From the NCBI RefSeq assembly GCF_023159225.1, contig NC_063171.1, forward strand, positions 37,913,378 to 37,977,377: DNA of 64,000 nucleotides, read 5' to 3'. Each line of letters opens with the position of its first letter. Position 1 is the stretch's first letter. The DNA comes from Perognathus longimembris pacificus. Taxonomy: Eukaryota; Chordata; Mammalia; Rodentia; Heteromyidae. Both the position numbers and the translations under genes were made by a program. Below the pieces are notes generated by a model. The model searched no databases, had not been told where the DNA came from, and saw nothing but the letters and a program-made list of their open reading frames with translations. Positions 28,101 to 40,500 of the stretch are shown piece by piece.

Positions 28101-31100
28101 ACTTGAAGAGACCACTAACTCTATTCAACTCAAAATGCAGAAAGGTATTGTTTGCTCTAGAGAAAAAAGCCAGCTTGGAAGAACCAACATAATATTTTCA
28201 CTTATTTTTTCAGAGCTTCCCATGTACCTTTGGTAACAGTGAGCACTGATTCCACCTGGAACATCAAAAGTCAAAAATCCCTTTTTCTCTGCACTGCCAT
28301 GCAAGTGAACCACACTTGGGCTATTCAAGGGAAAAGTAGAACTATGAAACTTGTGAAGGAGATAACATGAAAATAATCACTTAAACCCCAACTGATCTTG
28401 GATGCCATTGGTTAAACTAAGCTGGCTCTCTGGCTAAAGTCTGATGTGTCTGCTTTCTTTTAGGAGTTGAATACCCGCTGGGATTCCTTGCAGAGACTAG
28501 CAGATGAACAGCAGCAGATGCTGAGCAGTGCCCATGCTGTCCAGATGTTTCATAGGTAAAAATTTTAACTCTAAAAAGCACTGCTACTCAGAACTGACAC
28601 GCTGAATCCACAGACCTCTCTGCTCTAGTAGGACAATAGCCGCCAGTAGCACCCTCCTTGCTGAGATGAAGACAGTTTGCTAATAGGAGATGAAGCCCTT
28701 CTGCAATAGATCCCTCTTGGATAGGCCAAGACAACACAGCCAACTTCACTTTTCTAATGTCCGGGTTCGGTTGGGCCCTGGCACATCATTAGTGGTTTAT
28801 ATATGCTTCCATGGCAGCAAATCAAACCTGCAGTAGAAACGATAGGTTTAAGTCATTATATTCCTGAACTTGAAGTAAACAGTGAAGGACAGGGGACATC
28901 TCATTGACTTTGACTATTCCTCCAACATTTTTTCATGTGTGATTCTCAAACCCTTACTTACCCAGGAAACACTTATAAAAGCATATAAACAAACAAACAC
29001 CTTCCTATGTATAAATGTATTTTTTATGATGAAGGGAAGAGAAAACAGAGACTTGGATGGGCCTTGTTGTTCAAACTAGCTTATGATATATATAAACAAT
29101 TGAGCTCTTAGCTAGACCACCTAGTTCAAATCTAGGACCAACCATTTGGTAATATCACCTTGAGAAATATTTATTTTTGTTAATTCCTAGTTTTCAGATG
29201 ATATGTATTGGAAATGGCCATGGCACCTATGCCACTAGGCGTTGTAAAGGTTTAAGGAGCCTAAAGCCCAGCCCATCTAAAGGATGATGGTAGTGGTGGT
29301 GGTGGTAATGGTGATGGGGTTGGTTCTGGTGGTGACTTTCTTGAAGACACAGCTTGTCTGCCTCTGGCAAACATCACTACTCCTAAAGTCTCCACTCCCT
29401 TGTGTACCAGAGAAGCGGATGACACAAAGGAGCAAATTGAGAAGAAGTGCCAAGCTCTCAATGCTGCTGACCCTGGCTCAGACCTGCTCAGTGTCCAGGC
29501 CCTTCAGCGACAACACGATAGCTTTGAGAGAGACCTCACACCTCTGGGGGAAAAGGTGAGACAATGCTTCCAAGATTTCTCACACCTTCCTCGTCATTTA
29601 TGCCTGTACCAGTGTCTCCTTCCCTGGTTCTCTTTCCAAGGCTCTTAATTTTATTTGCTTCTTATTTAGGAATTTTTAAAACTATATTTTTTTTTTTGGC
29701 CAGTCCTGGGCCTTGGACTCAGGGCCTGAGCACTGTCCCTGGCTTCTTCCCGCTCAAGGCTAGCACTCTGCCACTTGAGCCACAGCGCCACTTCTGGCCG
29801 TTTTCTGTATATGTGGTGCTGGGGAATCGAACCTAGGGTCTCGTGTATCCGAGGCAGGCACTCTTGCCACTAGGCTATATCCCCAGCCCTAAAACTATAT
29901 TTTTTGTCATTTATTTTTTGGTACTGGTAATCAAACTCAGAATGTTGCACTTGCTAGGCAAGCCCTTTGTCACTGAGCTACCCCAGCCCAAAATTTGTTC
30001 AGTTTCATTCATTTATTTTGTGCCAGCACTGGGGCTTGATCTCAGGTCCTAGGCACTATCCTTGAGCTTTGCTTTGCTCAAGACTAGCAATCTACTACTT
30101 GAGGCACAGCTCCACTTCTTATTTGCCTCTTGATTTGGGGCCATACTTGTTCTTGTACATTGCCCTAAGGCAATACTACTAAAAGTTCATACTCATTTCG
30201 ATACAAACATGGAGAAAAATACATTGAATTTCCTCTTTCCAAGTGAGTATTCTATATCTCCTTTCTACTTTAATGGGTGTCATGTGATCAGAACTTGTGG
30301 CTAATAGTTAGAGGCTAGTGACTCAAAAGAAACAGCAAATATTCAAATGCCGGATGGTCAGGCCTATATTCAATAATTATGCAATTTCCTCAGGAATTTT
30401 GTATTTATGTTTTATCCTACCTCAAAGCCCAAAATCAAAGCCTGGGACTTTCTAGATACATTGGAGGTAGCATAACTTTGTATTGTCACTCAGAGACAAA
30501 GGAAAATCTTTACATGAAGAATCAGGATGGATACTTGGTTTTCCTAGCTGGTGTTGCCACTAAGCAGCAAAGTCACTTAACTGCTACTCCCCCATGAGTT
30601 CTTATTAATTACTTCTTTATTTTTGTGTCTATTCTGGGACTTGAACTCAGGGCCTAGACATTATCTCTTAGCTTTTGCACTCAAACCTGGTACTCTACCA
30701 CTTGAGTCACACCTCCACTTCTGACTTTTTGATGATGAATCAGAGATAGAAATCTCTTGGCTTTGTCTGCCTAGGCTGACCTTGAACTGTAATCCTCAGA
30801 TCTCAGGCTCCTGAGTAGCTAAGATGACAGATGTGAGCACCTGGCGTGACTTCTCCTTGTAAAATGAAGAGTAAAGTCCATTTTGACTACCTCAAGTACA
30901 TTATCCTATGAAGTAGAAAGCTGATACTATTTTGTGTGTGTTTGGACTGATCAGGAGATGAATACTAGGACTCAGGCCTGTTCTTCCACTAAGATTCAGG
31001 TGATTACCAGGTCTCCTTTACCTCCTCCAGGTCACTATGCTGGGAGAGACAGCAGAGCGACTCTGCGAATCCCACCCTGATGCCACCGAGGACCTGCAGA

Positions 31101-31516
31101 GGCAGCGAGCACAGCTAAACCAGGCCTGGGATGATTTGCAAGGACTTACAAAGGACCGTAAGGAGAGCCTGAATGAGGCCCAGAAATTCTACCTGTTCCT
31201 CAGCAAAGCCAGGTAAAGTTCAAAAGGTTGACTTCTGCCAGGCAGGACGTCAGCTTCCCTATCTGGGAGCAGTGGGGATGCAGGGGCTGTTCACTGCTGA
31301 GTGTGTAAACCACCACTGCGTTCCACGCCCACATGTCAGGTTCAGTACCCGAAGCCATAAAATATTCAACTTTTAAGGAATGTAAAGCCACGTTTCCCAA
31401 TTAAGTAAGTTTCTGTAAAGGATATATTCTATTTACAGTGCTATGCCTGAAATGGTAGGGTTCAGAGGTTTTCCTTCCACTGGAGAGAGGCAGAGACCAC
31501 AAATAACCACCATGAA

Positions 31517-31571
<55 letters not shown>

Positions 31572-34500
31572 CAGTGATAGCTCAGAGGTAGACAGAATAA
31601 ATAATGCATTGTAGAGACAAAGGAGCGTTTTACTCCTTTCAAATCAAGCTTTTAACAGAAGGGAAAGCTGTTTATACAGCTGTAACTGTGCAAGCAAAGA
31701 CACAAGGATGAGTAAAGCAAAGAAGGCCCATGAAATAGGAACAACTGGAGGGTTTATTTGCTAGGACGGTAAGGAGAATTAACAAGAGGTAGATGTGGTA
31801 AAATGTTAGAATCAACTCCTAGAAAGTAGTCAGCATCATGATACAGTCTAGACATTATTACAACCCCCAAATCTACCTTGCAAATGTACATGTTGTGGAA
31901 CAATTCTGCCCCCATTAAATCCATCTAGTTGGAAGAACAATTGGGATTAAAACACAGAAAGGAGTAACTCGGAACACAGTGCTTTTGAAGAAAATTTTAC
32001 AAACTAGCCAAACGATTTTCCTCCAATTTAGTATCCTGTGTGTGTGAGAGAGTCTGCTTGTGTGCATGTGTGAAAAACTGCTGTTTAAAAATTACAATAT
32101 GGGGCTGGGGATATAGCCTAGTGGCAAGAGTGCCTGCCTCGGATACACGAGGCCCTAGGTTCGATTCCCCAGCACCACATATGCAGAAAACGGCCAGAAG
32201 TGGCGCTGTGGCTCAGGTGGCAGAGTGCTAGCCTTGAGCGGGAAGAAGCCAGGGACAGTGCTCAGGCCCTGAGTCCAAGGCCCAGGACTGGCCAAAAAAA
32301 AAAAAAAAATTACAATATGGTAGAATTTCATAAATGAAAAGAAACCTTCAATTGCCAAAAAATGACAATATAAAGAGTAGCCACACCTATTCCTGAAAAT
32401 CATATATATTCATATATATCATTAATGTTACAGGTCAAATGGCACCTCCTCAACATGAAACTTATTCCTTAATATTCCAGAAGTATAATAATGCTCCCAG
32501 ATTCTGTGAAACATAAGACTATTTTACATCTTTATGATACTTCTGCTTTCAGAGTTAAAAGGAGCTATTAGTGTCTAACTTCAGCTTGTTTCCTTTTTCT
32601 AAGAGCGTCTTGAATAAATTTTGGTTATAAAAACAGTCTCTGTAACCAGAGCTAAGAATTTCTATTTATTAAAAAAGATTAAGAACATTCTTTTATTTTT
32701 TGCCAGTTTGAGGGCTTGAACTCAGGGCCTTAGCACTTTTTGCTCAAGGCTAGCACTCTACCACTTGAGCCACAACGCCACTTCTAGTTTTTTCTATTAT
32801 GTAGTGCTGAGGAATCAAACTCAGGGCTTTATGTATATGAGGCAAGCACTCTACCACTAGGCCATAATCCCAGCCTCAAGGACATTCTTTATGAAATATG
32901 TAATTTAACCATCATACATAGTGTTTAAGTTAAGGCATGGTTGGTATTTACCCTCTAGGAGAGTACATCTCAGTTTATCTTGTCTAATTTCTGGACTACC
33001 AAGAGTGGAAAATGGGCCTTGACAGACTACCTGCAGTAGGTTGTAAAGTTTGCTTGATAATCCCATTATTTCCCTAGTGACCTAGAGAACTGGATCAAAG
33101 GCATTGGTGTCATAGTATCATCCCCTGAGTTGGCTGAGGACTTAACTAGCACAGAGATCTTGCTGGAGCGACATCAGGTATGGCTACCAACCCCACAAAC
33201 ACTTGTCATGTGACCTGATCACTAGCCCTCATTTAAAATTGGTCACCAGGATTGTTCTCACCAGGCTCTTTCTCCCCTTTCCCATAGGAAAACCGTGTAG
33301 ACATGGAGGCAGAGGCTCCCACCTTCCAGGCCTTAGAAGACTTTGGCACAGAACTTATAAAGAATGGGCACCGCAATAGCCCTGAGATTGCAAATAAGCT
33401 TCAAGCTGTTAGACTCAAAAGAGAAGATTTGGAGAAGGATTGGGAACAACGCAAGAAGATGCTATACCAATGTCTGGACTTGCAGGTATGGCAAATTCTC
33501 AACAGTTACATATGTTCCTTGTAGCCATTTTATGTTTATTATAGCGATTCAACACACTGCACTTTTGAGGCAACCACTCTTGCCACTAGGCTATTTTCCC
33601 AGCCCTCAACACACTGCATTTTCTATTATAAACATAAGGGGAGCTGGGAATGTGGCTTAGCAGTAGAGTGCTTGCCTAGCATGCATGAAACCCTGGATTC
33701 GATTCCTCAGTACCACATAAACAGAAAAAGCCGAAAGTGGCACTGTGGTTCAAGTGGTAGAGTACTAGCCTTGAGCACAAAGAGGCTCAGGGACAGCATC
33801 TAGGTCCTGAGTTCAAGCCCAGGACCATAAAAAAAATAAGGGTATCTCTTATCTTCTACTGTTCTCTCTGTTGTAGACTGGGCATTACTGTTTACTCTTA
33901 TCCCTGTTGGAGAAACAAGATGGTACTCCTGGACACAAAGGGGTGTTATTAAAAATTATTGATTGTTTAAGACATGGATTGATTTTCATCGAGAACCTGT
34001 CATGTGCAAGCCCTGGTGCCACAAAAATTAGTAAAATAGTGTTCTCTTTTTTAGTGTAGATCATTCTAATACAAGGGATGGTTGTTAATAAAACAAAATA
34101 TGTCGATATGTCAGAGCTGAAGAGGAAGGGATAGTTTCAGCTTTTAAGGAAAAAATGTAGGATTATCCCAGGATACTTCTATGGGTAATGTTCAAAAGCC
34201 TTGAAATGACCATTCAGTATCTACCAGGTGTGGGATATTGGAAATAACACCCTTCAACTTGGCAGAGCTATTTTTTTAAGTGTGTGCTTAGGGAAGAGAA
34301 CAAGCTCCAGTGTAGCTCAGATTCTCTCTCGAGTGTTTCCTGGGTGAACGTGCACAGCCCTCAAGGATGCTTGGTATTGACACCATGGAAGAGAGAGAAC
34401 CTAATTCTCTTGGTCCAACTGGACCAAACGTGGTGCACCTCTACATTTTACCCCCACAGTTGTTCCGGGGAAATTGTGAACAGATTGAGAGCTGGATGGT

Positions 34501-37500
34501 GGCACGTGAGAGTTCCCTGAGGTCGGATGATGAGGACTCCTTAAGCAGTCTGGCAGCCCTGATGAAGAAACGTGATGATTTGGACAAAGCAATCACTGCT
34601 CAGGTGATAAGATAATATGAAAGTTCTAGCCATAGCTGTTAGTAATCATGATACAAATCCTGGATTGCTAGTTTCTAAGTGTTTTGGTTCACATTTACAT
34701 TCTCACCGATGTAGGGGTCAAGGAGGGTAGCTTGACACTGTCTCACCCAAATCAGCTTTGACCATTGAATTCATCTTTCAAAACCCCAAAATTTAGGACT
34801 ATAACTGTCTATATTTCAATACCTCATCTGATACAGGTTTCATCCATGATAATAACCACCAGAATCATCTGTTCTTTAGGGACTCAATGCTATATCAGCA
34901 CTTCATCTCAATATGATCACTATTTCTCCACCTGTTGAGTGAAAATATACTTGCCCATCAGGCATGTACTCTCTGGTCCTGGATCTGGCCCCTGAAATCA
35001 CAAAGGGTATCTCTGTTCTACTCTAGGGATTACACCAATCAGGTGTACACTAGTCAGGTGTACAATCAGGATTATATTAATCAGGGATTACACCAATGGC
35101 TTGCCTTCCAAGCATGTGGGATCTTTTCTTTTCCTTTATCCAGGAAGGGAAGATCACTGATCTAGAACATTTTGCTGATCGACTTGTAGCTGATGACCAC
35201 TATGCCAAAGAAGAAATTGTTACTCGGCTCCAACATGTGCTCAACAGGTCAGACCTGCTACTTCAGGAAAATATAGCAGTGTCTCTTTGCTAGCATCACA
35301 ATGGGGTGATACTCTGAGTCCTGTCCCTTTTCCATGCCTTTAGCTAACCTGACAACTTGGGAAATGTTCTGATCTAAACTTGTATACAGAGTGAAAGAGA
35401 GGGCAGCTACTTTACAAATTACCTCAGTTAGCCACTGCATTTTATATCTGAAAGGAAAAGGGATAGGTTGGAGAACGAGAAGAATTCATATTTATTGCCT
35501 CAGAGTAGAGGGCAAGGTTGGAAAGCAGCAAGTGATCTGGCCCCCTTCCATCCAGATGGAATGCTCTCAAAGAACAACTGATTGCTGAGCAGACAAAGCT
35601 TGGAGACCAAGCTGATCTGAAACAATTCCACCATGATCTTGAGGAGCTAGAAGAATGGATCAGTGAGATGTTACCCACAGCCTGTGATGAATCATACAAA
35701 GATACCACCAACATTCAGGCAAGTTCAAAATAGAAATCTTAGAAAAAAAATTTCTCATCCCTACATTGTGGATTGGATTGTTGATTGGTCATTCCCCTGT
35801 ACTGAACTCTATCTCATGTATTATTTTAACCTTCTCATACTTTTTCCTATATGAGGAGGTAATTTATAGCAGACCTCAATATCTGCATTATATAGCTGCA
35901 AAGAGATTGTCATTAAGGAAAAAACACTAATGCTCAAGATAGAGTTCCATGTTGTGCTGCAGATGCTTTTTCCTAAAATACTGCCCAACTTCTGCTTAAA
36001 GATAGGGCATCATCTTTCAACAAATCTAAATTTTTCATCTTATCACTTAATCATGTCACATTGCCCTTTGGGGTTTCAGATAGTTACCATAGCTTTTACC
36101 TTTCTGGTGGCATACTGCTTGCTTTAGGAGAGACATATTTTCATAAAATTAAAGGCAGCCAGATACAGCAGAACTTATGATTTAAATTCAACTGACAATA
36201 ATATGGAACTGACAGAGTATCCTCTGCATCAACTAGCTAAATGATGAGTGTGTGGAATTAAAGTTTTATCTTCCAAACATTTGCTTATTTCTTGTGTGTT
36301 TTCTTTCTTTTGGCTGTGCCAAGTAAGATCTAGTGGTGATCAATCACACTCAGTTTTAACTTTTGCTTTACCTCTAGAGAAAATACCTGAAACACCAGAC
36401 CTTTGAAAATGAAGTCACTGGTCGAGCTGAACAAGTAACAGGAGTCATCAACCTAGGACATTCCCTAATTGAATGGAAGGCATGCGATGGCGATGAGGAG
36501 ATGGTGAAGGTAAAGGTTCTGCTCAGGATGCATGCATTTGGTGGTTACAAAGTCCCCTGAAGAGAAAAACCTTTGACTAATCCAAGGTTCCCTGTGTGGC
36601 ATGTGTTCTGTGGTCCATACACTTCCTTCTGTTGCACAAAGGAAAACGAAAGCAGTGCTGCTCAGGTCACATCACCCCATCCCACTCAGTGCCCACAACT
36701 CCAAGAAAGCCTTCAACTTAACTTCTAAGTCTCATCATCCCTATGTTTACATTTTCTGGTATTTCTTCCAAAAGTCTTTTGACATGTGTAAGCATTTCAG
36801 GATACTATTTTCCCCCAAACTTTTCCTTCCATCCAACAGCTTCTATCATTCTCTCAGATGGAACTAGTGTCAGCAAATTTTGAATAAACACTACATCCAA
36901 TTCCCTGTATATGATCCTCTCCATGTACCACAGGACTAAGGGTCCCAACCATCCTAATGAGCTCTCATTTGCTTTGAGTTAGAAACAATTGGATGAGCTT
37001 CAGGAACACTGGGACTACCTCCTTGAGAGAACAACTGACAAAGGACAGAAGCTCAATGAGGCCAGTCGTCAGCAGAGATTCAACACTAGCATCCGGGACT
37101 TTGAGTTCTGGCTCTCAGAGGTAATTGCACCTGGAAATGGCTGGAGCCCGGGAATTGAGTGAATCCTTGTTAAGTGAGGAATTTATATATGAATATATGT
37201 GAATGATTTGCTTGAGCCTTTGGGGAAATTTTGGGGACATGGGTACCAAGTCACATCCTCCTTAAACACAGTTTGAATCTATCAGCTTCACTGTCTACCT
37301 ACCTGTTCCAGGCAGAGGGACTGCTAGCCATGAAAGATCAGGCCAGGGACTTGGCTTCTGCAGGGAACCTGCTCAAGAAGCACCAACTCCTGGAGGCAGA
37401 GATGGTGGCTCGAGAGGTAAGTAGTGCTGGAGTCCAGCTCTTCTGGAAGGAATGGAAATGGTTTTCCTATTCCCTCCTGTCTGTCTTAGAAGACCATTTG

Positions 37501-40500
37501 AGAACTCAGCCTTGTAAAGTTGGCCTTGATATTCTCAACCAGTACTCATTTTAGCCTCGCTAAATTCAAGGGATTCAAAGCCAATGTGACAGTCACTACC
37601 AATTACCAATAAGGCATAAGATCTAGTCAGGTGCCAGTTGCTCATACCTTTAATCCTGTTTAGTGACTGAGATCTGAAGATCTGGGTTCAAAGCCTGTCC
37701 AGGCAGAAAAGTCCATGTGACCCATGTCTTCAGCTAACCACCAAAAACCTGGAAGCAGAGGTGAAGCTCACATGGCAGAGTACCAGTCTTGAGCAAAAAG
37801 CACTTTGGCCCTGAGTTCAAGCCCTAGTACTGCTCTCCTACCCAAAAGATAAACTCTAAATTCCAGAAAATGGATCCTAAAAATTATCTTGTATGTATTT
37901 TTACTGACATATATAAATAAATTTCCTATTTTCCCAAACTACATACTTTATATATTCTTTGAGAGGAAATGTAAGTTTATATTACAAAATTAGAAACCAA
38001 AATAAAATCAGATGGGAGCACAGAACTCATTTGAATATACATACAGTATAGAAATCCTATGGAGGACTCTAGTTGCTACTTAATAGCAAAAATTTGTTCT
38101 GGGGCAGTGACAAAAATGTTGGTTGGTGTTCATTTCATTCTTGAGAATTATATATCAGCTCTTTTATTTGGTAATCGAGACCCACATTGAAAAGGCAAGA
38201 AATCAAATGTTTACTGAAGTCTACAGGATTTTGGTGGGATTTCCTAGCTGGTAGTGAGAAAACTATGTTAAAACAGGAAAAAGACAAAGAAGAGCTGTGC
38301 TCCATGGCCAGCCTAGGAATGTTCCAAATAAAGTAGAATGTTTTGACCAATCAAGCATTGTCATCAAATTCAGCACTGTGAAGGGAGATTATCCTATATG
38401 GAGACATGTAATTACCCATCAAGACCTTCTCTTTTAGGTGGGGAGAGAGGGCAAACATAAGCAAACACGATGGAAGGAAGAACAGGATAGAGAACAAACC
38501 CACAGTTGGAGTGATATAGTCATGTTATCCATATTGCTCACTCATCTGATCCATACCCAACCTGACTCACACACGTATGTTTAAAACTCATCATTCTGTA
38601 TAATGTCCAAAAAAAAATATCACCATCTTCACAATCTATGACCTAGTCTTGAGCTAGAACAAGTAGCAATTAAAGTCTGGGGTCTATATAAGACTTTGCT
38701 ATTCATGAGCACACTGGGGTTTTCTAGGACCCACTCAAAGACCTGAACAATCTGGCTAAGGAGTTGGTCTCCAGTGGGACTTTCAACGTTGACCAGATAG
38801 AGGAGAAAATGGATAGTGTCAATGAGCGCTTCAAGAATGTCCAGAGCCTGGCAGCTGCACACCATGAAAAACTGAAGGAGACCTATGCCTTGTTCCAGTT
38901 CTTTCAGGACCTGGACGATGAGGAATCCTGGATAGAGTACGTATCCCTCAGCACAATACATTAAAAAATCCAAGAGAGTGTGTGATGTACCAGGCATGTT
39001 CATATTTATGCTGATATGAAATTCATAACTGTTTCTGGAATTTGGCATTACTTTTTAATTATATTGGTTTTCTTTCTCCCAAATTCCCTTACTGGGTATA
39101 GGCAGAGAAAGAGAAGTGTGGAGGGAGTGGGGAGCAATTCACGTATGTACCATAAATGTTTGTCTAAATAGGCTATGGAGTGATAACACAGAGACAGCTG
39201 AGTATTTGCGGCTTACTCAGGGGATGATAGCATTGTCATTATTCTTCCGTATCTAGTTCATACATTACACTAAATGAACACTGAAAATGTGGCTCAGTAT
39301 CTGCTGTGGTTTTATGGCTAATGCCATTTTTGCTATTTTTTTCTACTTCCTATTTAACCTGCCTCATCAGATTTCTTTTCTGCAAATCTACTGATTCTTA
39401 TGAGTGATGAAAATGTAAGGGAAACTTACTGTAATGGGCAATAAATAGGACATTTAAAAACTTTTTTTAGAAGCCATAAAATAAATAGCACAATCCTGTC
39501 TATGCACTCTCTCTGCTTCATGGTATTCAAATATTTCACACTTGGAGACATCCCAACTTTCATGACACCTGTAACATCAACTTGTTATACATTCCAGCTG
39601 AATTAAATTATTGATATTAATGAACAAAAATAATTTTAAAAGCCATGGGAGACATGTAATTTCTCACTTTTTGAAAGGAGAGAAATAATGTTGTTTCTTG
39701 AGCAGAAAGGACAAAACGTGCAGATAATCAGGAATTAACGGGGGATTGTTACAGTCAGGCACATGGAAGACATCCACATATTACTGGAATTTATACTGGC
39801 ATGAGCAGAAGTATTGCTGGAAGAGTCTGCCATCACTTGTATTTTTTTGTATTAGCACCAATGTGTTTCAGAATTCACCCCCTCAGGTCCCTAAACTCTG
39901 AATTTTTCACTTGCTTCCGCTGTCTCAGGGAGAAGTTGTTACGAGTGAGCTCCCAGGACTATGGAAGGGATTTGCAGAGTGTTCAGAACTTACTGAGAAG
40001 GCACAGACGCTTAGAGGGGGAGCTGGTAGCACATGAACCTGCTGTCCAGGTAAGATTGAATATCACACCGAAGAGATATTAATATCCACCTAATAGCCAT
40101 CCCTTATGCTGTAGTAGATAAGTTGATGTTACAAAATGTGAAAGTAATATGCCTCAGTCACCAGGAGCTAATTCTACAGTTCATGAGGATTTATCTTCTT
40201 GGAAGTGGCACTGTGTCTTAATGTGGTAGAATACTAGCATTGAGCAAAAGAGCTAAGGGAAAGCATCCGGGCCCTGAGTTCAAGCACCACAACTTACCAA
40301 AAAGAAAAAGAATTCATTTTAATTCTCTCATCCACATTATTTTCTCCTCTATATAGGAGATTCTGAACAAGAAGCCATTCTTTTTCTGGAAGGAGCACCT
40401 CCAACAATTCTGGGCAGTCATTTGTAGTTGGGATGCAGGCATCTGGGAAAACTGTACTTGAGTCTTAGCAGAGGAAGACAGCTCTGAGTCTGACCAGGAT

